Notes under the pieces: generated by a model
Databases searched by the model: none
What the model saw: the letters and a program-made list of their open reading frames with translations, nothing else
Told to the model about the DNA's origin: nothing
Shown here: one piece after another, positions 54,726 through 62,293 of the stretch
How the letters are laid out: each line of letters starts with the position of its first letter
How positions within the stretch are numbered: the stretch's first letter is position 1
Position numbers and translations under genes: made by a program
Source of the DNA: Azospira sp. I13
Lineage (GTDB): Bacteria > Pseudomonadota > Gammaproteobacteria > Burkholderiales > Rhodocyclaceae
Assembly: GCF_003112695.1 (NCBI RefSeq)
Contig: NZ_BFBP01000014.1
Span: 88,728-152,727 of the forward strand
Direction of reading: 5' to 3'
DNA length: 64,000 nt

Positions 54726-54937
54726 GGGGATCATCTCGTAGGTTTCGGAGGTATCGGGGTTGGCGAAATGGTCGGGCCGTTGCATCAGTGACGCCAGGGC
54801 GGCCGCCGGGTTCCCGGGGGCATTTTTTGGCGTGTCGCGGCCCATGCCGGCCGTCAATCGCTACCCGGAGTCGGGCACCGTTGCGGCATCGGCTCGGGCG
54901 AGTGGTGAATGGCGAACGACAAGCGTCGATTTAAACC

Positions 54938-55273
54938 TCAGCGGCCGTGCCCCTGGAGTTCCCAGGGCAGCAACGCCGCCAGGAAGCCCCGCACCGGCAT
55001 CAGGGACAGGGCCGCCGGATCGTCCGCCGTGCCGCCCACGGCCAGGCGGCTGTCCTGGCAGGCCGAAATGACCAGGCAACCGGCCGTTTCCACCCCGTAA
55101 CGCTCGCCGGCCCGCAGGATGGTATCGCCGCCCCCCGCTTCCGTCAGCCACAGTTCGCCCTGTCGGCATTCCAGGGTCTGGCCCCGGGCATCCGCCAGTA
55201 CCAGCATTTCACGCCGCTCCAGTTCCAGGTGCAGCCAGCGGGCCGTTGCCCGGCCTTGCAGGATCGGGATCAT
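54938..55273 (-). CDS. DUF2917 family protein
   Basis: A 111-residue protein starting MIPILQGRATARWLHLEL at 55273 with GGAGG eight bases upstream. The region LECRQGELWLTEAGGGDTILRAGERYGVE is the DUF2917 signature, a small cupin-like beta fold. Function unknown. It is divergent from a LysR gene with 145 bases between, an arrangement common for this family, so the LysR protein may control it. Confidence 0.82.
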   Translation of the reverse strand: MIPILQGRATARWLHLELERREMLVLADARGQTLECRQGELWLTEAGGGDTILRAGERYGVETAGCLVISACQDSRLAVGGTADDPAALSLMPVRGFLAALLPWELQGHGR

Positions 55274-55387
55274 TTTCCTATCCTCCATTCATGCGTTTTC
55301 CATATAGCCTCATACATCAAGACCAACCATGGCCTAAGTATGGAAAGCACCTTCTGAAGTCACAAACGGAAAATCCGCATTCCACTC

Positions 55388-55402
55388 ATGCAATAAACGC
55401 AT
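55388..55402. promoter_or_regulatory. Candidate LysR-type operator
   Basis: ATGC-AATAAAC-GCAT, a dyad containing the T-N11-A LysR box form, just before the LysR start and between divergent genes. A related ATGCGTTTTCCAT occurs at 55291-55303, near the DUF2917 start. Confidence 0.5.
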
Positions 55403-55417
55403 AAATACCACAATGCC

Positions 55418-56338
55418 ATGACCCTCCCCCTGCACTGCCTGCCGCCCCTGGATTCCCTCAAGGGTTTCGTCGCCGCCGCCCGCCACCTCTCCTTCACCCG
55501 GGCGGGGGAGGAACTCTGCCTCAGCCAGTCCGCCATCAGCCGCCAGGTGCAGACCCTGGAGGAACAACTGGGCGTCGCCCTCTTCCAGCGCAGCACCCGC
55601 AGCCTGCGCCTGACGCCGGAAGGCGAGCGCCTCTTCCGCGCCGCCGGCGAGGCCCTGGACCGGCTCGGCAGCGTGGTGGAAGAACTGTCTGCCAGCCGGC
55701 GCCGGCCCCGGGTCACCATCTCCGCCTCCACCGGCGTCGCCGCTCTGTGGCTGGTGCCCCGTCTCTCCGACTTCCAGGCCCGCTACCCGGACATCGGCGT
55801 GCGGGTAGCCGCCGACAACCGCAATGTGGATCTGGAGGCAGAAGAAGTGGACGTGGCCCTGCGCTACACCACTCCCGCCGCCGCCCCGGCCGGCTGCCCC
55901 CGCCTTTTCGACGAAACCATGGCCCCCGTCGCCAGCCCCGCGCTGGCTGCCGGCCTGCCGGACGGTCCCCGCCTCTCCGCCGCCAACCTGCCCCACCTCA
56001 CCCTGCTCTCCTATGAAGACGGCCGGGATTACCCCTGGCTACGCTGGGAAGGCTGGCAAGCCGAGCTGGGCGGCCCGCCCTCCGCCGCCCGCGCCCAGCT
56101 GCAGTTCAACCACTACGACCAATGCCTCTACGCCGCCCAGGCCGGGCAAGGCGTCGCCCTCGCCCGCCTGCCCCTGATCGCCGACGCCCTCGCCGACGGC
56201 CGCCTGCAAACCCTGCTCCCCCCTCGCCCCACCCCGGAAGGTCGCACCCTCTACCTGCTCCGCAGCCGCTACAGCCAGCGCCCGGAGGTGGAGGCGTTTG
56301 TACAATGGTTGCTGGCCCTCTCCGTTCAGACCCCCTAG
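55418..56338 (+). CDS. LysR-family transcriptional regulator (GcvA-like)
   Basis: A 306-residue regulator. The N-terminal winged helix-turn-helix is clear: LDSLKGFVAAARHLSFTRAGEELCLSQSAISRQVQTLEEQL. The effector domain (VTISASTGVAALWLVPRLSDFQARYPDIGVRV) resembles the GcvA/AmpR subgroup. It is divergent from the DUF2917 gene, its most likely target, and probably also controls itself. Its effector is unknown. Confidence 0.92.
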   Translation: MTLPLHCLPPLDSLKGFVAAARHLSFTRAGEELCLSQSAISRQVQTLEEQLGVALFQRSTRSLRLTPEGERLFRAAGEALDRLGSVVEELSASRRRPRVTISASTGVAALWLVPRLSDFQARYPDIGVRVAADNRNVDLEAEEVDVALRYTTPAAAPAGCPRLFDETMAPVASPALAAGLPDGPRLSAANLPHLTLLSYEDGRDYPWLRWEGWQAELGGPPSAARAQLQFNHYDQCLYAAQAGQGVALARLPLIADALADGRLQTLLPPRPTPEGRTLYLLRSRYSQRPEVEAFVQWLLALSVQTP

Positions 56339-56387
56339 CCCTGAGCCATTTCCGCCAGCCCCACCATCCTGCAACGCCCCACGCCAT

Positions 56388-56415
56388 TTGGCCTGGCGCG
56401 GGAAGCCGTTAGAAT
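56388..56415 (+). promoter_or_regulatory. Candidate promoter of the NERD/GIY-YIG unit
   Basis: TTGGCC at 56388-56393, a 16-base spacer and TAGAAT at 56410-56415. The predicted start (56421-56423) is only 2-4 bases before the ATG at 56425, which would make that message nearly leaderless. Confidence 0.45.
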
Positions 56416-56424
56416 AATGGCATC

Positions 56425-56619
56425 ATGAAAATCAACACCTTCATTGCCCGGTGGCGGGCCACCGGCTTGCCCGCCTCTTTCCTGTGGGCCGGGGACCAGG
56501 CCAATGGTTTCACCGGCAAGAGCCCCTGGAAAAAATACCTGCCCCAACGGCTGAAAACTCTGCGCCCCTTTGGCCGTGCCCGAGTGGTCGGCGAGGGGCG
56601 TTATGGAGTGAGTAAATGA
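56425..56619 (+). CDS. Small hypothetical protein upstream of the NERD gene
   Basis: A 64-residue basic frame (MKINTFIARWRATGLPASFL, then SPWKKYLPQRLKTLRPFGRA). No ribosome site precedes it. Its stop overlaps the next ATG (ATGA), the pattern of translational coupling, and the candidate promoter would make it leaderless. No family recognised. It may be a real coupling peptide or simply leader sequence. Confidence 0.35.
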   Translation: MKINTFIARWRATGLPASFLWAGDQANGFTGKSPWKKYLPQRLKTLRPFGRARVVGEGRYGVSK

Positions 56620-57500
56620 ATTGGGGTCCCATTTTGAATTTCATCGGGGTTATACCGATGCTGGTCGTCGTTGGGATGGTGCTACTGAAGCAAAAGCAGC
56701 TTGCCCGCGACCTGCGGTGTGACCCACTCACCACCGACTTGCTGCGCCTACCTGGAGACAGTCTGCAAGAGCGTTCGGAGGCAATAATGGACAAGCATCT
56801 TGACCGGCTGATTCTGGTGGCCATTTCCGGGTTGATGCTGGCCCTGCTCATCGCCATTCGCCGCATCGGTGACAATCCAACTCCCTGGCAGTGGTTGGAC
56901 ACCGCACTGCTGTTACTGGGTCTTGTCGCAGGCCTGGTCATTGGCTGGAAAATCACCCAGGTCATGCCGGAACGCCGCCGCCTGCGCCAGGGGTTGCGGG
57001 CAGAGCAGGCCACGGCCCAGGAAATGGCCGCGGCTCTGGCGGGCGACAACCGGTTGATTCACGATGTTCAGGCAGGGGAGTTCAATATCGACCACGTGGT
57101 CATCACTCCCGGCGGGGTCTTCGCCGTGGAAACCAAATCCCGCCTCAAACCGCCCAGCGGCAACGACCGGGCCAAAGTGAAATACGACGGTAAAACTCTG
57201 GATTTCGGTACCTGGCGTGAAACCAAGCCCCTGGAACAAGCCGCCCGACAGGCGCAATGGCTCGCAAGCTATTTGAAAAAAGCAACCGGCCGCCCCTACG
57301 CCGTCACCCCCGTTTTGGCCCTTCCCGGCTGGTACGTTGAGAATGTTGCGTCAATCGGTGGTGACATGGTTCGTGTCATCAACCCGAAGAACACCCGCTA
57401 TATCGTTTTGCCCCCCAATCCCAAAAACCCCCTCGACGCTGAAGCCATACAACAAGCGGATTACATGATTCAGCAACTGGCCAAGGCCAAGACCGATTAA
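56616..57500 (+). CDS. NERD-domain membrane protein (PD-(D/E)XK-type nuclease fold)
   Basis: A 294-residue protein with GGAG before its ATG. It has one N-terminal membrane segment (residues 5-24, ILNFIGVIPMLVVVGMVLL) and two more near 64-85 and 92-113, then a NERD domain from about residue 140. The nuclease-like core is FNIDHVVITPGGVFAVETKSR, giving the Asp and the E-x-K of PD-(D/E)XK enzymes, with a following QARQAQWLASYL-like helix. NERD proteins are often linked to DNA processing or phage defence, but cleavage by this one is unproven. The GIY-YIG gene follows 27 bases later. Confidence 0.85.
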   Translation: MNWGPILNFIGVIPMLVVVGMVLLKQKQLARDLRCDPLTTDLLRLPGDSLQERSEAIMDKHLDRLILVAISGLMLALLIAIRRIGDNPTPWQWLDTALLLLGLVAGLVIGWKITQVMPERRRLRQGLRAEQATAQEMAAALAGDNRLIHDVQAGEFNIDHVVITPGGVFAVETKSRLKPPSGNDRAKVKYDGKTLDFGTWRETKPLEQAARQAQWLASYLKKATGRPYAVTPVLALPGWYVENVASIGGDMVRVINPKNTRYIVLPPNPKNPLDAEAIQQADYMIQQLAKAKTD

Positions 57501-57527
57501 GCAGCGACCCGAGACATCACCACCGCC

Positions 57528-58457
57528 ATGCGCCCTTTTTCCATTCGAATTTTTGTTCCCTCCGGCAACCCGGAGGGGGTTCGCATCATTTCCCGGGATG
57601 ACTGGACCGGCAAGGCCGTGCTCTTTCCCCGCGCCTTGCTGGGCGAGGTGAAAGGCCGGGTGGAGTACAAACAACCCGGAGTGTATCTGCTCTGCGGTGG
57701 AAAAAAGCTCTATATCGGCGAAGCCGACCCCATTGGCCTGCGTCTGGAAGATCACGCACGGAAGAAGAATTTCTGGACCAAGGCGGTATTTTTCACGGCG
57801 GAAGGTGGGCGCCTCAACAAGGCGCACATTCAGCATCTGGAATCCCGCCTGGTGAAGCTGGCCGAAGAAGCCGGCCTGGTGGAACTGGAAAACTCCAATC
57901 GCCCCCAGCCTCCTGCCCTGAGCGAGGAGGAACATGCGGCGGCTGAGAATTTCCTGCGAGAAATCCTGCTCATGCTGCCCCTGATCGGCTTCTGGCAGTT
58001 TGACGACGACCAGGAGGAAGAAGTCGATGCCGAAGTGGAGGAACAAGCCAAGCGGGAGGTGGATGCGCGCCGGATCGGCAAGCGGGCGGGGGATTATTCC
58101 ACCTTGCCGCGGGGGCTGCGCTTCAGTTTTCGCAGCCCTTGCCAGATGACGGCCACCCTGGCCCTGGTGGAGGGCGGCGTGACGGTGCTGGCGGGCAGCG
58201 AGGCCGTGGCGGAGGCGAAATCCCATTTCGACATTCATGGGGGCAGCTATGCCGCCAAGCGCCGGGAGTTGATCGAATCCGGCGTGCTGGCGCCGCACCA
58301 GGGACGTTATGTGTTTACCGGGGACCAGTTCTTTGCGTCTGCCTCCGCCGCCGCGTCGGTGATTGCCGGGCAAAACCACAATGCCGACCACTGGCAGGCG
58401 GAAGACGGCACCAATCTGGGCGATCTGCTGCGGCAGGCCAGAAACCGGCGGATCTAG
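57528..58457 (+). CDS. GIY-YIG nuclease-like protein with C-terminal DUF4357
   Basis: A 309-residue protein. Around residues 50-115 is a GIY-YIG-like fold: PGVYLLCGGKKLYIGEADPIGLRLEDH gives the two Tyr motifs and Arg, and HIQHLESRLV gives the Glu. Residues 155-185 are highly acidic (DDDQEEEVDAEVEEQA). The C-terminal 90 residues match DUF4357 (SYAAKRRELIESGVLAPHQ, then FTGDQFFASASAAASVIAG). Such combinations occur in accessory and defence-like loci. With the NERD protein upstream, it suggests a two-nuclease module; role inferred. Confidence 0.82.
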   Translation: MRPFSIRIFVPSGNPEGVRIISRDDWTGKAVLFPRALLGEVKGRVEYKQPGVYLLCGGKKLYIGEADPIGLRLEDHARKKNFWTKAVFFTAEGGRLNKAHIQHLESRLVKLAEEAGLVELENSNRPQPPALSEEEHAAAENFLREILLMLPLIGFWQFDDDQEEEVDAEVEEQAKREVDARRIGKRAGDYSTLPRGLRFSFRSPCQMTATLALVEGGVTVLAGSEAVAEAKSHFDIHGGSYAAKRRELIESGVLAPHQGRYVFTGDQFFASASAAASVIAGQNHNADHWQAEDGTNLGDLLRQARNRRI

Positions 58458-58498
58458 GGGGACCGCCGGTCCTGGGCCTGCCTACCTCGGCCCGGGCC

Positions 58499-59365
58499 TT
58501 ATTTCAGCGGCAGATAGATATCCGTCAGCAGCTCGTTTTCCGGCGTATTCGGCATCAGGTTGAGGTAATGAAAGAAGAGCGGGAAGTCCCGCAATTCCTC
58601 GCCGCTGCCTGGCAGCCAGTCCCGGTAGAGGGGATAGATGCTTTCGCCGATGCGGGTGTGGGAGCCCAGGTGGCGCACCCGGGCACAGCGACCGCCAGGG
58701 ATCACCTTGTTGACCACACCGTGGGGATTGGCCGGCACCTCGGCCCGCACTTCACCGGCGATGTCGAAGCGGAAGCGGGCCGGCTCGGTGGTATCCGGGT
58801 TGTCGTAGGCGATGCCGAAGCTGCGGCTGCTGTCCTTGGGCGAGAGGCCGGTGGATTTGCGCCAGTCAATGAAGCGGGCCACCGAATCGTTAACTTGCTC
58901 GACGGGGCCCAGGTGCTCCAGGGCGGCAACACGGGTGGTTTCAAACTCAACAATTTCAACCTGCACGGTCATATTCCTTTCGGGTAGCCGGAAACGATAC
59001 CGCTCATGCCAGCCGGGCCAGTCCGGCCGCCGCCTGAACTGGCTGGGCGACTGGCCGAAGGTGTTGCGGAAGGCGCGGGAAAACGATTCCGGGTTTTCAA
59101 AGCCGGCTTCCAGGGCGATCTCGATGATCCGGGTCTGGCGGTTGAAAGCGAGCTGGAAGGAAGCCCGCCGCAACCGCAGCAGCAGGATGTACCGTGCCAC
59201 GCTGGTGCCGAGGTAATCGGCAAATTGCCGATGGAAGTGGAAGCGGGAGAAATGGGCGACCTGGCTCAGACGCTCCACGGTGAGCGGCTCCTCCAGGTGG
59301 GCCTCGATGTAGGCCAGCACCCGCTCGAAGCGCGCCGCGTATTGCCTGGTTCTGTCGTCGTTCAT
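58499..59365 (-). CDS. AraC-family regulator with GyrI-like effector domain
   Basis: A 288-residue regulator. The N-terminal 110 residues hold two AraC helix-turn-helix motifs (LTVERLSQVAHFSRFHFHRQF and IIEIALEAGFENPESFSRAFRN). The C-terminal half is a GyrI-like/SOUL-type domain (FETTRVAALEHLGPVEQV, then HYLNLMPNTPENELLTDIYLPL) that usually binds small hydrophobic ligands, as in the Rob/BmrR group. The second of two adjacent ATGs (59365) is better spaced from GGAGG. Target genes unknown. Confidence 0.9.
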   Translation of the reverse strand: MNDDRTRQYAARFERVLAYIEAHLEEPLTVERLSQVAHFSRFHFHRQFADYLGTSVARYILLLRLRRASFQLAFNRQTRIIEIALEAGFENPESFSRAFRNTFGQSPSQFRRRPDWPGWHERYRFRLPERNMTVQVEIVEFETTRVAALEHLGPVEQVNDSVARFIDWRKSTGLSPKDSSRSFGIAYDNPDTTEPARFRFDIAGEVRAEVPANPHGVVNKVIPGGRCARVRHLGSHTRIGESIYPLYRDWLPGSGEELRDFPLFFHYLNLMPNTPENELLTDIYLPLK

Positions 59366-59430
59366 CATTTCCTCCGGTTCGTGGCACGCACTATGGGCCA
59401 CCGCCGGCTACAAATCCTGACCGTAATTGC

Positions 59431-59850
59431 TCAGTCGACAGAAGATGGGGCGGCAAGGTCGCCCGCATCGCTGCCGAAGGCAAGTCGCCACAACAGCAGG
59501 CCGGTGAGCGTGCCGGCAACGATGCACAGGGGCAGATAGACTCCGGAGAACAGCGAGGCCCAAGACACAGCCCTCCCCACCATCAGCCAGGGCAGCAGCA
59601 GAGCGATCCCCAGACCGGACAGCGCCCCCGCCGTGCCAAAGGCGCGCCGGGACAGCCAGCCGAGGGCCAGCAGGCCCCGCACCACGGGGTAACCCCAGAG
59701 CAACACCAATCCGTAGGCCAGGGGCACGTAGATCAGCAGGCCAAGAGGAATGGCCAGCCAGCCGGCCCCCATGGCGCCGTTGGCGACGGAGATCAGCACT
59801 GCCGGCAACAGGGGCGCCAGGGCGAAGGCTTTGAACAGGGAACGGGCCAT
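59431..59850 (-). CDS. Hypothetical four-segment membrane protein
   Basis: A 139-residue protein from the ATG at 59850 (MARSLFKAFALAPLLPAVL), with four hydrophobic segments covering most of the length and a short polar tail (GSDAGDLAAPSSVD). No family recognised. An upstream ATG at 59931 would add 27 residues without hydrophobic character. It lies 65 bases upstream of the AraC gene on the same strand and may share its transcript. Confidence 0.65.
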   Translation of the reverse strand: MARSLFKAFALAPLLPAVLISVANGAMGAGWLAIPLGLLIYVPLAYGLVLLWGYPVVRGLLALGWLSRRAFGTAGALSGLGIALLLPWLMVGRAVSWASLFSGVYLPLCIVAGTLTGLLLWRLAFGSDAGDLAAPSSVD

Positions 59851-60146
59851 GAAGATTTCCCAAACGGGGCCAAGCTGGCCCAAGGGTATGACGGGGCGCG
59901 GCGCCAGCGCGGCATCAACGCCATCCGGCATCGCAGCCGAATGCCTGCCATGATGACATGCAAGTGATAATGTAAGGCCTTCCGGCAGCGGCAGTGGCTA
60001 CGGCCGGCGCCTTGCCAACCACCCGAGCTGCCGCTACGCCGCTTCATCTACCTTGATCCGCGGCTGAGCATCCATCGCCATCCATTGCCATCTTTCACCC
60101 TCCGGCCCGATCCTGCTCTCCCCAACCTTGCCCCAACCTTGCCGCC

Positions 60147-61022
60147 ATGCACGACCTGCCGCCCCTCCACACCCTGCCCGCCTTCGAGGCTGCTGCCCGC
60201 CTGGGGAGCTTTCTCGCCGCCGCCGAGGCCCTACACCTGACGCCTTCGGCAGTGAGCCACCGCATCCGCCTGCTGGAGGCGCACCTGGGCCAGGCCCTGT
60301 TCGAGCGGCGCCACCGGGCCATCGCCCTCACCGCCGCAGGCCGCCGATATCTGGCCGTGGTACGGGATACCCTGCTGCGCCTGGACGAGGCCAGCGCCGA
60401 ACTACGGGCACCGGAGAAAATCCGCCTGCGCATTTCTGCCGCCCCGGCCCTGGGCAGCAAGTGGCTGGTGAGCCGGGTGGCGGACTGGCAGCAGCAGCAC
60501 CCGGAAACGGAATTCAGCCTGGGCACGGCCACCAGCCTGGCTCCCCTGCTGGCGGGTGAAGCCGACATCGGCCTGCGTTACGGGGAAGAAGAATGGCCCG
60601 GGCTGCTGGCCTGGAAGCTCTTTGAAGAACAGGTGTTCCCCGTCTGCAGCCCGGCCCTGGCGGCCCAGCTGCAGACCCCGGCGGACCTGGACAAGGTGCG
60701 CCTGCTGCGCCACCCCTTGCTCTCCTGGCAACGCTGGTTTGCCGCCGCCGGCATCAAGCACCCGGAACCCAAGGACGGCCCCCTCTATGAAGACGCCCTG
60801 CTGATGCTGGAAGCTGCAGTGGCAGGCCATGGCGTGGCACTCATGGCCGAATCCCTGGCGGCCCCCTACCTGGCCGAAGGGCGCCTGCACCGCCCCTTCG
60901 CTGCCGCCTGCCCGGACCGCAGCTTCTACGTGGTGGCCCCGCCGGCCGCCCAGGAAAAACGCGGCACCATGGATTTCATCCGCTGGCTGGTGCGCTCGGC
61001 AAAGGCCGGCGCCGAAGCCTGA
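60147..61022 (+). CDS. LysR-family transcriptional regulator (GcvA-like)
   Basis: A 291-residue regulator starting MHDLPPLHTLPAFEAAARLG. The helix-turn-helix is SFLAAAEALHLTPSAVSHRIRLLEAHLGQALFERR, and the effector domain (ISAAPALGSKWLVSRVADWQQQHP) is of the GcvA type. It differs clearly from the LysR at 55418. No divergent partner is next to it, so its target cannot be read from context. Confidence 0.92.
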   Translation: MHDLPPLHTLPAFEAAARLGSFLAAAEALHLTPSAVSHRIRLLEAHLGQALFERRHRAIALTAAGRRYLAVVRDTLLRLDEASAELRAPEKIRLRISAAPALGSKWLVSRVADWQQQHPETEFSLGTATSLAPLLAGEADIGLRYGEEEWPGLLAWKLFEEQVFPVCSPALAAQLQTPADLDKVRLLRHPLLSWQRWFAAAGIKHPEPKDGPLYEDALLMLEAAVAGHGVALMAESLAAPYLAEGRLHRPFAAACPDRSFYVVAPPAAQEKRGTMDFIRWLVRSAKAGAEA

Positions 61023-61031
61023 CACCGCGCC

Positions 61032-61391
61032 CTATTTGCGTTGTTTGCGCTCCAGCGCGGTCAATGTCTGCTGGATCCGCTTTGACAGCTGGGCAAACTC
61101 CCTGGCGAGGACCTCCGCCCGCTCGGGATCAATCGGTTCCGGCTTGTCGCTGCCTTCCCGCTCCACCGACTCCATGGCCAGCATCTCCAACATCAGCTCG
61201 ACCATCCGCCGGGTATCCTGCAGCATGGGCGCCCGCGGGTCCGTCGGGGGCACATAGGCCTCCGCCAGCAAAGCCTGTACCTGGCGAAACACGGGGGCGT
61301 GCTCTGTCCGACTGCGCTCATCGGCTTCCCGGAGCGTCAGCACATATCCAAATACCAGAAGCGCATGGTAGCAAAACCTTAGCCATGCCAT
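61032..61391 (-). CDS. Hypothetical protein with an N-terminal membrane segment
   Basis: A 119-residue frame starting MAWLRFCYHALLVFGYVLTL, a possible signal anchor, followed by a charged, mostly helical region (RMVELMLEMLAMESVERE, then RAEVLAREFAQLSKRIQQTLTALERKQRK) that could form a coiled coil. No ribosome site is obvious before the ATG. It is convergent with the LysR gene. No family recognised. Confidence 0.55.
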   Translation of the reverse strand: MAWLRFCYHALLVFGYVLTLREADERSRTEHAPVFRQVQALLAEAYVPPTDPRAPMLQDTRRMVELMLEMLAMESVEREGSDKPEPIDPERAEVLAREFAQLSKRIQQTLTALERKQRK

Positions 61392-61513
61392 GGGAGAAAC
61401 ATGGCGCCCCGTAAGGCTCTCCGGCCATTTGTCGCGCCCGGGCGGCGCCCCTGGCGGCTTTGCGGCAGAGACTACGGTAGCATTGCTCCTTTACCCCTCA
61501 TGGACCCTTGACC

Positions 61514-61939
61514 ATGGCCCGCATCCAGATCGACCTGCCCGAGCAATTCCGCTTTTCCACCGAAATTCCCCTCTACATCGGCCACATCAACTATGGCGGC
61601 CACCTGGACAATGCCCTGCTGCTCTCCCTGGTCTCCGAAGCCCGGGTGCGTTTCTTCAAATCCCTGGGCTACAGCGAGCTGGATGTGGAAGGGGTCGGTA
61701 TCGTGGTGGCCGATGCCGCCGTGCAATACAAGGCCGAGGCCTTCCACGGCGAAACCATGGTGATCGCCATGACCCCGGTGGATTTCAATAAATACGGCTG
61801 TGATCTGGTGTGGCGAATGACCGACCAGGCCTCGGGCCGGGAAGTCGCCCGGGGCAAGACCGGCATCCTCTTCTTCGACTACGGCCCCCGCAAGGTGGCG
61901 CCGGTGCCTGCCGTCTTTCTGGCGAAGGTACAGGGCTGA
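61514..61939 (+). CDS. Acyl-CoA thioesterase, 4HBT hotdog family
   Basis: A 141-residue hotdog-fold protein starting MARIQIDLPEQFRFSTEI. The active-site region YIGHINYGGHLDNALLLSLVSEARVRFF is of the 4-hydroxybenzoyl-CoA thioesterase type, though the usual Asp of YxxxD-xNGHVNN motifs is replaced by NYGGHLDN. IVVADAAVQYKAEAFHGE is the second conserved strand. It probably hydrolyses acyl-CoA esters; the substrate is unknown. Downstream the base composition drops. Confidence 0.82.
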   Translation: MARIQIDLPEQFRFSTEIPLYIGHINYGGHLDNALLLSLVSEARVRFFKSLGYSELDVEGVGIVVADAAVQYKAEAFHGETMVIAMTPVDFNKYGCDLVWRMTDQASGREVARGKTGILFFDYGPRKVAPVPAVFLAKVQG

Positions 61940-62043
61940 TTCATGACAGGGCTGACTGTCCTTGCTGCTGGCGGTATCGCGATAGCCAGTCAAATCCGCA
62001 AAATGCTAAGCTCAATGTCATTAACAACAGACCGTATTTCCGC

Positions 62044-62292
62044 ATGGACAAAAAGGCGCTTTCCGAGCGTGACATGTATACCAAGTTCATCACGCCAGCC
62101 TTCGAGGCATCGGACATGGATAAAACCACCCAGTTTCTCAAAGAAGGCATTAGCAATATCGAGCAGATGGAAATACTGCGACTAGCACCGCTGGACCAGT
62201 TCGGTTCACCGGTAGCAATGATTCAGGCATTTGGTGGAAGGCCTCAATACCAAGCAGCGCTCAAAGAGCTTGCACACCGGCTCTACCGATAA
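62044..62292 (+). pseudogene. Remnant of a type I restriction HsdR-like gene (internal deletion)
   Basis: An intact 82-codon frame that looks like the two ends of a long gene joined. Residues 1-19 (MDKKALSERDMYTKFITPA) match the usual start of one HsdR/DEAD-helicase group. Residues 31-82 (TQFLKEGISNIEQMEILRL, APLDQFGSPVAMIQAFGG, RPQYQAALKELAHRLY) match its C-terminal end. The roughly 700 or more residues expected between are missing. Its stop is one base before the radical SAM ATG. It could still be translated as a short protein. The assignment comes from remembered family ends, not a search. Confidence 0.55.
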
Positions 62293-62293
62293 G

